Origin: DASUBV01 sp036501025
GTDB lineage: Bacteria > Actinomycetota > Actinomycetes > Streptosporangiales > Streptosporangiaceae
NCBI GenBank assembly: GCA_036501025.1
Contig: DASYBB010000140.1
Span: 1 to 64,000, forward strand
Length of the DNA stretch: 64,000 bases
Direction: 5' to 3'
The position numbers and the translations under genes are program-made. The number at the start of each line of letters is the position of its first letter. The stretch's first letter is position 1. The notes below the pieces were generated by a model. The model ran no database searches. It was not told the DNA's origin and saw only the letters and a list, made by a program, of their open reading frames with translations. Below are positions 36,257 through 44,366 of this stretch, one piece after another.

Positions 36257-37873
36257 TTAGTGGGCGTGACCGTGCCCGCTGCCGCCGGCGTCGGGCGCCG
36301 GCTCCTCGGGCTTCTCGGTGACGAGCACCTCGGTCGTGATCAGCATGCCCGCGATCGAGGCCGCGTTCTGGACGGCCGACCGGGTCACCTTGACCGGGTC
36401 GATGACGCCCTGGGCGACCAGGTCGCCATACTCGCCGGTCGCGGCGTTGTAGCCGTGCCCGGCGGCCAGGCCGGCGATCGTGGCCACGACGACGCCGCCC
36501 TCGGCGCCCGCGTTCTCCGCGATCCACCGGGCCGGGGCCGACAGGGACTTGCGGACGACGCTGACGCCGACCGCCTCCTCGCCGGTGAGCCCGAGGTCAT
36601 CGAGTGCGGCCGCGGCCTGCACGAGCGCACTGCCGCCGCCGGCGACGATGCCCTCCTCGATCGCCGCGCGGGTCGCCGAGATGGCGTCCTCGAGGCGGTG
36701 CTTCTTCTCCTTGAGCTCGACCTCGGTGGCCGCGCCGGCGCGCAGCACCGCCACGCCGCCGGCCAGCTTGGCCACCCGCTCCTGGAGCTTCTCGCGGTCC
36801 CAGTCCGAGTCCGTGGCCTCGATCTCGGCCCGCAGCTGGCGGATCCGGTCGCTGACCTGCTCCGCCTCGCCCGCGCCGTCGACGATGGTGGTCGTGTCCT
36901 TGGTGACCACCACGCGCCGGGCCTGGCCGAGGACCTCCAGGCCGACGGAGTCCAGCTTGAGGCCGACCTCCTCGCTGACGACCTGGCCGCCGGTCAGGAC
37001 GGCCATGTCCTCCAGCATGGACTTGCGGCGGTCACCGAAGCCGGGCGCCTTGACGGCGACGACGTTCAGCAGGCCGCGGATCTTGTTGACGACCAGCGTG
37101 GACAGCGCCTCGCCGTCGACGTCCTCGGCCACGACCACCAGCGGCTTCTTGGTCTGCGCGATCTTCTCCAGCAGCGGCAGGAACTCCGCCATGGACGAGA
37201 TCTTGCCGGAGGTGAGCAGGATGTAGGTGTCGTCGAAGACCGCCTCCATCCGCTCCTGGTCGGTCACGAAGTACGCCGAGATGTAGCCCTTGTCGAACTG
37301 CATGCCCTCGGTGAACTCGAGCTCCAGGCCCATGGTCGGCGACTCCTCGACGGTGATGACACCGTCCTTGCCGACCTTGTCGAACGCCTCCGCGATCAGC
37401 GCGCCGATCTTGGGGTCCTGGGCCGAGACGGTCGCCACGTTCGCGATCTCGCTCTGCTCCTCGACCTCGCGGGCCGACTTGAGGAGGATCTCGGCCACCG
37501 CCGCGGCGGCGGTGTCGATGCCGCGCTTGAGCGCCATCGGGTTGGCGCCGGCCGTGACGCTGCGCAGGCCCTCGTGCACCATGGCCTGGGCCAGCACCGT
37601 AGCCGTCGTCGTGCCGTCGCCGGCCACGTCGTTGGTCTTGGTGGCGACCTCCCGGGCCAGCTGCGCGCCCAGGTTCTCCAGCGGGTCCTCGAGCTCCACC
37701 TCACGGGCGACGGTCACGCCGTCGTTAGTGATGGTGGGAGCACCCCACTTCTTGTCGATAACGACATTGCGGCCCTTCGGACCCAATGTCACCTTGACGG
37801 CGTCGGCGAGGCGGTTGACGCCGCGCTCGAGCGCGCGACGCGCGTCCTCGTTGTATTCCAAGCTCTTGGCCAT
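36257..37873 (-). CDS. groEL: Chaperonin GroEL (Hsp60), His-tailed GroEL1 type
   Basis: 538 aa large chaperonin subunit that folds proteins inside a double ring with GroES. It begins MAKSLEYNEDARRALERGVNRLADAVKVTLGPKGRNVV, and has the ATP loop GDGTTTATVLAQA and the late segment AAVEEGIVAGGGSALVQA-like (here AAIEEGIVAGGGSALVQ). The C-terminus ends SGHGHAH, a short His-rich tail typical of the actinobacterial GroEL1 that pairs with groES, instead of the Gly-Met tail of GroEL2. A hairpin lies in the 108-base gap after groES. Confidence 0.96.
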   Translation of the reverse strand: MAKSLEYNEDARRALERGVNRLADAVKVTLGPKGRNVVIDKKWGAPTITNDGVTVAREVELEDPLENLGAQLAREVATKTNDVAGDGTTTATVLAQAMVHEGLRSVTAGANPMALKRGIDTAAAAVAEILLKSAREVEEQSEIANVATVSAQDPKIGALIAEAFDKVGKDGVITVEESPTMGLELEFTEGMQFDKGYISAYFVTDQERMEAVFDDTYILLTSGKISSMAEFLPLLEKIAQTKKPLVVVAEDVDGEALSTLVVNKIRGLLNVVAVKAPGFGDRRKSMLEDMAVLTGGQVVSEEVGLKLDSVGLEVLGQARRVVVTKDTTTIVDGAGEAEQVSDRIRQLRAEIEATDSDWDREKLQERVAKLAGGVAVLRAGAATEVELKEKKHRLEDAISATRAAIEEGIVAGGGSALVQAAAALDDLGLTGEEAVGVSVVRKSLSAPARWIAENAGAEGGVVVATIAGLAAGHGYNAATGEYGDLVAQGVIDPVKVTRSAVQNAASIAGMLITTEVLVTEKPEEPAPDAGGSGHGHAH

Positions 37874-37913
37874 CGGGCACCTCAGCCTTTTCCGCTTATC
37901 CCGGCTATCCCGG

Positions 37914-37959
37914 CGCGCGTGTGCCCGGCTCGGGTGTTCCCCGGCCGGGCACGCGCGCG
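37914..37959 (-). promoter_or_regulatory. Long GC hairpin in the groES-groEL gap
   Basis: Left arm 37914-37929 and right arm 37944-37959 (GCCGGGCAC core) pair over 16 positions with one mismatch around a 14-base loop. It sits in the transcript between the groES stop and the groEL start and has no T-run, so partial termination, RNA processing or stabilisation are more likely than full termination. Confidence 0.75.
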
Positions 37960-37981
37960 TTTCGCTTAATTACTAGTACTT

Positions 37982-38290
37982 CTACTTCTCGATGACGGCG
38001 AGGACATCCCGGGCGGAGAGCACCAGGTACTCCTCGTTGTTGTACTTGACCTCGGTGCCGCCGTACTTGCTGTACAGGACGCGGTCGCCGACGCTGACGT
38101 CCACGGGAACGCGCTTGCCGCTGTCGTCGAAGCGGCCCGCGCCCACGGCCAGGACCTCGCCCTCCTGGGGCTTCTCCTTGGCGGTGTCCGGGATGACCAG
38201 GCCGGATGCGGTGGTCTGCTCAGCCTCGAGCGGGCGCACCACGATCCGGTCCTCGAGTGGCTTGATGACAGTCTTGGTGGCGGTCGTCAC
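37982..38290 (-). CDS. groES: Co-chaperonin GroES
   Basis: 102 aa lid of the GroEL ring. It begins VTTATKTVIKPLEDRIVVRPLEAEQTTASGLVIPDTA (mobile loop) and has GDRVLYSKYGGTEVKYNNEEYLVLSARDVLAVIE. The GTG at 38290 is the start, with AGGGGGAGG eight bases upstream; the frame is open further upstream but not family-like. A CIRCE element lies about 100 bases upstream. First gene of the groES-groEL transcript. Confidence 0.96.
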   Translation of the reverse strand: MTTATKTVIKPLEDRIVVRPLEAEQTTASGLVIPDTAKEKPQEGEVLAVGAGRFDDSGKRVPVDVSVGDRVLYSKYGGTEVKYNNEEYLVLSARDVLAVIEK

Positions 38291-38391
38291 GATCTGACCT
38301 CCCCCTTCGGAAAGGGTTAGCTGAAATATTGGAGAGAGAGGCGACCCCGGCTCGGCCTGCCGTCGCGGGTGCCAGGCCAACCTCGGTCGCG

Positions 38392-38418
38392 TTAGCACTC
38401 TACCTCAGTGAGTGCCAG
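38392..38418 (-). promoter_or_regulatory. CIRCE element (HrcA operator) upstream of groES
   Basis: TTAGCACTC-N9-GAGTGCCAG on the plus strand; consensus TTAGCACTC-N9-GAGTGCTAA, so 16 of 18 arm positions match. It lies between the groES start and the divergent gene at 38483, the expected place for heat-shock repression by HrcA. hrcA itself is not in the window. Confidence 0.92.
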
Positions 38419-38482
38419 TTCCGAACAGTAACCCCGCGCCGTCGGCCCGTCAAACTTCCCGGCCGGTCCCTACGCTGTCCTG

Positions 38483-39130
38483 ATGAACCCGCCCGTTCCT
38501 GCGCCCGCCCGCGACCCGGGCCCGCTCCGGTCGTTCAACCCGGTGCAGATCGGCCGCCTCGAGGCCGCCGCGTGGGTGGCCTACTACCGCCGCCAGTGGC
38601 CGCGGCTGCTGCTGGTCTCGGTGCTGCTGGTGCACCGCGGGTTCGGGCTGAACTGGCCGCGGACCCTGCACGGCGCGTGGCTGGTGGGCCGGGCCAACCA
38701 GCTGTGGGCGCCCTACCCCGACAACGACCCGGCCGCCGCCCGGCGGTGCATGCGCCGGTTCTACGCCCTGCTCCGGCTGGCCCACGGCGCCCCGGCCGAC
38801 CCGGCCCGGGCCGCCGCCCTGGAGGTGGACTGGTGGGCCGCCCACCGCGCCCGCCAGCACGCGCGGACCGCCCCGGACGAGACTGACCCGCTGGTCACCG
38901 CGCTGAGCCGCCTGTACGCCTACCTGTACCGCGCCGACGAGGGGTCCGTCCGCCCGGCCGCCCGCCTCCGCGCCCTGGCCATGGACCTGTCCGACCGCTG
39001 GGTCGACGAGGGCGCCGCGCCCGGCAGCCCGCTGATCCCGGCCGTGCGGGCCGCCCTGGTCCGCAGCTACGCCGCCCTCCTGACCGCTGTTCACACTGAG
39101 CCCGTCCCGCCCGCCCCTGAGCCCGCCTAG
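38483..39130 (+). CDS. Conserved actinobacterial protein of unknown function
   Basis: 215 aa. The body has FNPVQIGRLEAAAWVAYYRRQWPRLL, a hydrophobic VSVLLVHRGFGL, NQLWAPYPDNDPAAARRCMRRFYALL, and a long helical second half rich in Leu/Ala/Arg. No catalytic motif is recognised. It lies between the groES promoter and tsaD, on the plus strand, and its stop overlaps the convergent tsaD by 4 bases. I recall similar proteins in the same place in other actinobacteria but no function. Confidence 0.75.
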   Translation: MNPPVPAPARDPGPLRSFNPVQIGRLEAAAWVAYYRRQWPRLLLVSVLLVHRGFGLNWPRTLHGAWLVGRANQLWAPYPDNDPAAARRCMRRFYALLRLAHGAPADPARAAALEVDWWAAHRARQHARTAPDETDPLVTALSRLYAYLYRADEGSVRPAARLRALAMDLSDRWVDEGAAPGSPLIPAVRAALVRSYAALLTAVHTEPVPPAPEPA

Positions 39131-40155
39131 GCCAGGACGCTGGTCACCGGCAGGCTGGAGTCGGCCGCGAAGTCCAGCGCCGACGGCGCCGCGCCGCGCT
39201 CGTGCAGGTGCGCGCCGAGCGCCGCGACCATGGCCCCGTTGTCGGTGCACAGGCCCGGCCGCGGCACCCGCAGCGTGATCCCGGCCGCCTCGCACCGCTC
39301 CGCGGCCAGCACCCGCAGCCGCGAGTTGGCCGCCACGCCGCCGCCGATGACCAGGTGATCGACGTCGTGCGCGCGGCACGCGGCGATGGCCTTGCGGGTC
39401 AGCACGTCGGCCACGGCCTCCTGGAACGACGCCGCCACGTCGGCCACCGGCACCGGCTCCCCCGCCGCCTCCCGGGCCTCGACCCAGCGGGCCACGGCCG
39501 TCTTGAGCCCGGAGAACGAGAAGTCGGCGGTCCCGTCGTGATATTTACCCCTGGGAAACGAAACGAACTGCCGATCGCCGGCGCCCGCCGCCCGGTCGAT
39601 GAGCGGGCCGCCGGGGAACCCCAGCCCGAGCACCCGGGCCACCTTGTCGAAGGCCTCGCCCGCGGCGTCATCGATGGTCGCGCCCAGCGGCTCCACCCCG
39701 CCGGCCAGGTCCCGCACCAGCAGCAGCGACGAGTGCCCGCCGGAGACCAGCAGGGCAATGACCGGGACTGGCAGCGGCCCGTGCTCGAGCTGGTCCACGG
39801 CGACGTGCGCGGCCAGGTGGTTGACGCCGTACAGCGGCTTGCCCAGGGCGAGCGCGTAGGCCTTGGCCGCGCACACGCCGACCAGCAGGGCGCCGGCCAG
39901 GCCCGGCCCGGCCGTCACGGCCAGGGCGTCGACCTGGGCCAGCGTGACCCCGGCCATGGCCAGCGCGCGGTCGACGGCCGGGACCATCGCCTCCAGGTGC
40001 GCCCGGCTGGCGACCTCGGGCACCACGCCGCCGAACCGCGCGTGCTGCTCGACGCTGGACGCGATCGCGTCGGCCAGCAGCTCGTGCCCGCGGACCAGGC
40101 CAGCGCCGGTCTCGTCGCAGGAGGTCTCGATCCCGAGGATCAGCGGCCCCGCCAT
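39127..40155 (-). CDS. tsaD: tRNA N6-adenosine threonylcarbamoyltransferase
   Basis: 342 aa ASKHA-fold protein that places the threonylcarbamoyl group on A37 of ANN-decoding tRNAs, working with TsaB and TsaE. It begins ILGIETSCDETGAGLV and has FGGVVPEVASRAHLEAM, the metal-binding GVNHLAAHVA, LLVSGGHSSLLLV and GVAANSRLR. Its ATG overlaps the rimI stop by one base. Gene order tsaE-x-tsaB-rimI-tsaD is kept, with an extra membrane-protein gene inserted. Confidence 0.97.
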   Translation of the reverse strand: MAGPLILGIETSCDETGAGLVRGHELLADAIASSVEQHARFGGVVPEVASRAHLEAMVPAVDRALAMAGVTLAQVDALAVTAGPGLAGALLVGVCAAKAYALALGKPLYGVNHLAAHVAVDQLEHGPLPVPVIALLVSGGHSSLLLVRDLAGGVEPLGATIDDAAGEAFDKVARVLGLGFPGGPLIDRAAGAGDRQFVSFPRGKYHDGTADFSFSGLKTAVARWVEAREAAGEPVPVADVAASFQEAVADVLTRKAIAACRAHDVDHLVIGGGVAANSRLRVLAAERCEAAGITLRVPRPGLCTDNGAMVAALGAHLHERGAAPSALDFAADSSLPVTSVLA

Positions 40156-40631
40156 CAGGACCGCCCCGCCTGGGCCAGCTCCAGCCGCATGACCAGGGCG
40201 TCGGCGCCGGACGGCTGGTAGTAGCCGTGCCGGATGCCGACCTGCTCGAACCCGCGTGCGGTGTACAGCCGCTGGGCGGTGAGGTTATCCACCCGGACCT
40301 CCAGGAAGACTTCGGTGCAGCGGCGCCGGCCGGCCTCGGCCAGCAGCGCCTCCAGCAGGGCCGATCCGGTGCCGCGGCGCTGCCGGTCGCGGGTGACCGC
40401 GATGGTGACCACGTCGGCCTGGGTGCCGGCCGCGAGCAGCCCGGCGTAGCCGATCACCGTGCCGTCGCCGTCCAGCGCGACCAGGTAGTGCCGGCTGACG
40501 GGCTGCTGGGCCAGCTCGCCCTCCAGCATCGGGCGGGACCAGGCCTCCTCGCCGAATGCCTCCAGCTCCAGGGCCAGGATGACGTCGAGGTCGGCGGTCG
40601 TCATCGGGCGCAGCACGACCTCCGCGCTCAC
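40155..40631 (-). CDS. rimI: Ribosomal-protein-S18-alanine N-acetyltransferase
   Basis: 158 aa GNAT fold. The acetyl-CoA loop reads VTRDRQRRGTGSALLEAL, with IGYAGL and DNLTAQRLYTARGFEQVGIRHGYYQ, the conserved C-terminal RimI segment. Name taken from the tsaB-rimI-tsaD context; targets may include other N-termini. GTG start at 40631 overlaps the tsaB TGA (GTGA), and its own stop overlaps tsaD by one base. Confidence 0.93.
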   Translation of the reverse strand: MSAEVVLRPMTTADLDVILALELEAFGEEAWSRPMLEGELAQQPVSRHYLVALDGDGTVIGYAGLLAAGTQADVVTIAVTRDRQRRGTGSALLEALLAEAGRRRCTEVFLEVRVDNLTAQRLYTARGFEQVGIRHGYYQPSGADALVMRLELAQAGRS

Positions 40632-41272
40632 GGGGTCACCCGCTTGCGCTGGCCGGGCTCGCGGGCGTCGGGCCGCCGCAGGTACAACGGCTCCGCCGGG
40701 GCCGGGGAGATGCCGGCCAAGATCCGTTTCGCGGAAAGGGCGGCCAGGCAGGCGGCGTCCGGGTACCGGGGCGCGATCGGCTCCGCGCCCAGGTCGGGAT
40801 ACAGCACCGCGCCCTCGCCCGCGACGGGGAGGCCGGGCTCCAGGTCGGTCGCGGGGCACACCGCCGGGCCGCCGATCCGCTCGCCGGCCGCGCTGTAGCG
40901 GGCCCAGTAGAGCTCCTTGCGGCGGGCGTCGGTGGCGACGAGGAACTCGCCGCCGGGCGCGGCCACCGCGGCCGCGATGATGTCGAGCGTGCACCAGCCG
41001 TCGACCGGGAGCCCCAGGGCGCTGGCCAGGACCCGCGCCGTGACCAGGCCGGCCCGCAGGCCGGTGTAGGGCCCGGGGCCGGTCCCGACGGCGATCGCGG
41101 TGAGGTCACCGCGGCCGGCCCCGGCGCCGGCCAGCGCCCGGTCGATGAACGGGGTCAGCAGTTCGCCCTGGCGGCGGGCGTCGACGGCAGACTCGGCCGC
41201 GACGATCTTGTCCCCGTCATGCAGGGCCACGGTCACGGCCGGGGTCGCGGTGTCGAAAGCGAGCAGTAGCAC
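40628..41272 (-). CDS. tsaB: tRNA threonylcarbamoyladenosine biosynthesis protein TsaB
   Basis: 214 aa inactive ASKHA paralogue that forms the scaffold dimer with TsaD. It starts VLLLAFDTATPAVTVAL and has RRQGELLTPFIDRAL and VGTGPGPYTGLRAGL, as in all TsaB. The GTG at 41272 is the start: the frame stays open upstream but only as low-complexity sequence. The last codons overlap rimI. Confidence 0.95.
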   Translation of the reverse strand: MLLLAFDTATPAVTVALHDGDKIVAAESAVDARRQGELLTPFIDRALAGAGAGRGDLTAIAVGTGPGPYTGLRAGLVTARVLASALGLPVDGWCTLDIIAAAVAAPGGEFLVATDARRKELYWARYSAAGERIGGPAVCPATDLEPGLPVAGEGAVLYPDLGAEPIAPRYPDAACLAALSAKRILAGISPAPAEPLYLRRPDAREPGQRKRVTP

Positions 41273-41304
41273 GGTTGACCAGCCTACGGCCCGCGCCGAC
41301 CGGG

Positions 41305-42672
41305 TCAGCCCGTCGCGGCGTGCGCGCTGTCCTGGGTCAGGACCGCGCGCGCGACGGCCAGGGCGCCGGCCTCGATGGTGCCGACATCGACGGGGCCGTA
41401 GCCGTTCCCGGAGGCCTGGGCCTGGAGGGTCACGGTGACGACCAGGTTGCGCTGCCGCGCCGCGACGGTGACCACGTCGTTGACGGCCAGGTGGGTGTGG
41501 ATGACCTGGACCGCCCGGAAGCCCTCCGTGCCCAGGCCGGTGATCAGGGTGACCTGCGCGGGCGGCACGGCGGAGTGCTTGCCGGGGTTGCGGAGCGTCT
41601 GCTCGTCGATGACGAAGTTGTCCACGGCGTTGGCGGTGGCGCTGCCGTTCCCGGCGGCCACGGCGCTGGGCTGGTAGGCCTGCGCGGTGACGTTGAGGAC
41701 CCGGAACAGCGGCTTGGTGTCGACGGTGAAGCTGCACTGGCTGTAGCTGGCGCTCGTCCCGGCCGGGTTGACCTTGGTCACGTGGCCGGGCAGGTAGCTG
41801 CCCAGCAGGGCCGGGCTGACCGAGTTGCAGGCGGCCGGCACGGTGGCGAACTCGCCGGGCTGCAGGGTGGTGATGAACGTCGGCGCCGGGTGGTGCTTGG
41901 GCAGCGCGCGGATGGCCAGGAAGGCGGCCACGGCGACGGCCAGCACGACCGCGGTGCCGCAGTAGACGTAGACGCGGCGGCGGGACTTGCGCAGCCGCGC
42001 GGCGGCCGCCCGGCCCCGCCGGATCCCGCGCCGCCGCGGCTCCGGCGCGCCGGCCGGCGCCGCTTCCGGCTCGGCCACCTCAGGTTCCGCCTGCGGCGCA
42101 CGGGTCCGGGTCCCGGCCGCCCGGGCCGGGCGGACGGTCAGGCCGGCCCAGGGCGGCAGGTCAGCCTCGTCGGCGCCGTCGCCCTCCGCCCAGGGGGAGG
42201 CTCCCCGCCGGGCCGGAGCCGGCGCCGGGGCCGCCTGCCGTTGCGGGGCCTGCCGTTGCGGGGCGGGCGGGGGCGGTGCCTGCCGGGGCGGGGCCGGGCG
42301 CGGGGGCGCCTGCGGCGGGGCCGCCGCTGCCTGCCGGGCACGGTAGGGGTCGGCGCCGTACGGATCGGCACCACGCGGATCGGCACCGTACGGATCAGCG
42401 CTGTAGGGATCGGCGCTGCTGGGGTCGGCCCGCCGCGGATCGGCGGCGTACGGGTCATGCGGGGGGTAGGGGTCGTCGCGCGGGCCGTAGGAGTCGCCGC
42501 GGGGTGCCTGCGGATCGTCGTCGCGCGGCGGGTAAGGGTCCCGCGGCGCGTACGGGTCGGCCGGCCGCCCGTACGGGTCGGCGGCGTACGGGTCGGCGCT
42601 CTGCTGGCCGGCCTCGGGGTCGGGGGCGCTGTGGCGCCCGTGACGACGGGGTGGCGGGCCCTGCTGAGCCAA
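41305..42672 (-). CDS. Pro/Tyr-rich single-pass membrane protein
   Basis: 455 aa. Cytoplasmic N-terminal half is disordered: ADPYG/DPYA repeats (about 26-112), then Pro/Gln/Ala-rich sequence and an Arg-rich patch (about 212-234). One membrane helix (about 234-256) is followed by an extracytoplasmic domain of about 200 residues with two Cys (CNSVSP, SQCSF) that may form a disulfide; the domain is not recognised. It sits between tsaE and tsaB, on the same strand, 85 bases after tsaE's stop. Architecture resembles actinobacterial cell-envelope proteins with DPY-rich tails; role unknown. Confidence 0.8.
   Translation of the reverse strand: MAQQGPPPRRHGRHSAPDPEAGQQSADPYAADPYGRPADPYAPRDPYPPRDDDPQAPRGDSYGPRDDPYPPHDPYAADPRRADPSSADPYSADPYGADPRGADPYGADPYRARQAAAAPPQAPPRPAPPRQAPPPPAPQRQAPQRQAAPAPAPARRGASPWAEGDGADEADLPPWAGLTVRPARAAGTRTRAPQAEPEVAEPEAAPAGAPEPRRRGIRRGRAAAARLRKSRRRVYVYCGTAVVLAVAVAAFLAIRALPKHHPAPTFITTLQPGEFATVPAACNSVSPALLGSYLPGHVTKVNPAGTSASYSQCSFTVDTKPLFRVLNVTAQAYQPSAVAAGNGSATANAVDNFVIDEQTLRNPGKHSAVPPAQVTLITGLGTEGFRAVQVIHTHLAVNDVVTVAARQRNLVVTVTLQAQASGNGYGPVDVGTIEAGALAVARAVLTQDSAHAATG
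42336..42597. repeat. 15-bp tandem codon repeats encoding DPYGA units
   Basis: Roughly 15-base units (GGATCGGC core on the plus strand) are repeated with variation and encode ADPYG/ADPRG blocks of the membrane protein's tail. Slippage here would change the tail length in steps of five residues. Confidence 0.7.
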
Positions 42673-42757
42673 GGCGATCCTCCGGGCGACATCAGGCCTG
42701 GTGCGAATTCCCGCAGTTTAGTGGCGTCGCGGACACGCCGGGTGCTACATGGCGGAA

Positions 42758-43291
42758 CTATGCCGTCCCGGACAGGGCGCCCCGGGTGGCCTGCGCCGCG
42801 CGCGCCCACCGGTCGCCCCAGCCGGTCACCCGGACCGTCCGCGGCTCGTCCTCGGCGCCGGCTTCCCCCGCGGCCTGCTCGGCCGGCGCGATGGCGATCT
42901 CCAGGAAGCTGGGGGCCAGGCCCTCGGCCAGGTTCTCGCCCCATTCCACGACGGTGACCGAGCTGTCCACGTCCGTGTCCAGGTCGAGGTCGTCCACTTC
43001 GGCCCGGCTGCCCAGCCGGTAGGCATCAGCATGCACCAGGTCGGGCCCGCCGCGCAGGGACGGGTGGACACGGGCGATGACGAACGTCGGCGACGTCACC
43101 GGCCCGCGCACGCCGAGCCCGGCGCCGATCCCCTGGGTCAGGGTCGTCTTGCCCGCCCCGAGCCGGCCGGACAAGACGATGAGGTCACCGGGTCGCAGCA
43201 GCCCGGCCAGGCGCTCCCCCAGCTCGCGCATCCGGGCCGCGCTGGGCACCGTGACCGACTCCTCGAGGGCCGGCCCCGCTCCATCGTGCAT
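42758..43291 (-). CDS. tsaE: tRNA threonylcarbamoyladenosine biosynthesis ATPase TsaE
   Basis: 177 aa P-loop ATPase that drives turnover of the TsaBD complex. Walker A SGRLGAGKTTLTQGI, then TSPTFVIARVHPSLRGGPDLVHADAYRL and VVEWGENLAEGL, the typical TsaE order. Slightly longer than average due to the C-terminal tail. It starts 16 bases after the alpha/beta hydrolase stop. Confidence 0.95.
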   Translation of the reverse strand: MHDGAGPALEESVTVPSAARMRELGERLAGLLRPGDLIVLSGRLGAGKTTLTQGIGAGLGVRGPVTSPTFVIARVHPSLRGGPDLVHADAYRLGSRAEVDDLDLDTDVDSSVTVVEWGENLAEGLAPSFLEIAIAPAEQAAGEAGAEDEPRTVRVTGWGDRWARAAQATRGALSGTA

Positions 43292-43307
43292 CCGTTTATG
43301 CTCCCAC

Positions 43308-44366
43308 TCAGATCCGGGCCAGCAGCGCCGCTATCGCCTCGTTGACGGCCGCGGGCTGCTCCAGGATGACCAGGTGCCCGGCGCCCGGCACCATGACCAG
43401 CTCGGCGCCGGCGATGTGCGCCGCCAGCTCGGCCGACCGGCGCGCCGAGATGACCCGGTCACGGTCGCCGACCACCACGGTAGCGGGCACCGCGCCCAGC
43501 ACGGCCAGTGCCGCCTCCTGGTCGTGGTCGGCCAGGGCCAGGTAGAACTCGGCCACCACCTCGACCGGCGTGGCCCGGATGATGCGCTCGGTGAAGTCGA
43601 CCATGGCCGGGCTCACGCCGGGGTCGCCGAAGGCCATGTACCGGGTCGACAGGAACGCGACGTCCCCGGCCGCCTGGCGGCTCCGCTCGATCACCGCCGC
43701 GGGCCAGCCCCGCGACACGCCGCGCAGGACCAAGGGCGCCGCCTGCCGGGCGACGAGCCGCAGCGGGGCCGGCAGCCAGCGCGACGGGTCGATCCCGGAG
43801 GCGGCGGTGGCGATGAGCACGGTGCCGCCGACCTTCAGGGGGGCATCGTCCGCGGTGAACAGGTCGGGCCGCCGGGCCGCCAGGGCCATGATCGTCATGC
43901 CGCCCATCGAGTGGCCGACCAGCACCACGCGGCCGCCGGCCGGCATGGTCGCGGCCAGCACCGCGGCGAGGTCCGCGCCGAGCTGGCCGATGGTCGAGCG
44001 CTCGGGGTCGCCGCGGCCGGACCGCCCGTGGCCGCGCTGATCCCAGAACACCAGCCGGGCGCCGGCCAGCGCCTGGCGCTGGTAGTGCCAGATGTCCTGG
44101 CTCAGCGTGTAGCCGTGGCTGAAGACGATGGTCACCGGCGCCTCGTCGGGCCCGCTGATCTCGACGTGCAGCGGCACGCCGTCGTCCGCGAGCACGGTCA
44201 GGGCCTGGTCGCGCAGCTGGCCGAGCAGCTCACCCGCGGCCGGGTCGGGGCGCAGCCGGAGCCGGCCCACGGCGATCTTCTCGGCCGCGATGACCACGCC
44301 GGCGCCGGCCGCCAGCGCGCCGACGACCAGCCCGCTCGCCTTAGTGAGCTGCCGCCACCTCGCCAT
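43308..44366 (-). CDS. Alpha/beta hydrolase
   Basis: 352 aa. N-terminal hydrophobic segment (about 11-27), then the alpha/beta fold: FSHGYTLSQDIW (oxyanion HG), VFWDQRGHGRSGRG, nucleophile elbow LVGHSMGGM with catalytic Ser, VVGDRDRVI with the acid, and VPGAGHLVILEQP with the His. Substrate unknown. It overlaps the alr 3' end by 26 bases and leads directly to tsaE, so it belongs to the alr-tsaE transcript; this arrangement is common in actinobacteria as far as I recall. Confidence 0.92.
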   Translation of the reverse strand: MARWRQLTKASGLVVGALAAGAGVVIAAEKIAVGRLRLRPDPAAGELLGQLRDQALTVLADDGVPLHVEISGPDEAPVTIVFSHGYTLSQDIWHYQRQALAGARLVFWDQRGHGRSGRGDPERSTIGQLGADLAAVLAATMPAGGRVVLVGHSMGGMTIMALAARRPDLFTADDAPLKVGGTVLIATAASGIDPSRWLPAPLRLVARQAAPLVLRGVSRGWPAAVIERSRQAAGDVAFLSTRYMAFGDPGVSPAMVDFTERIIRATPVEVVAEFYLALADHDQEAALAVLGAVPATVVVGDRDRVISARRSAELAAHIAGAELVMVPGAGHLVILEQPAAVNEAIAALLARI

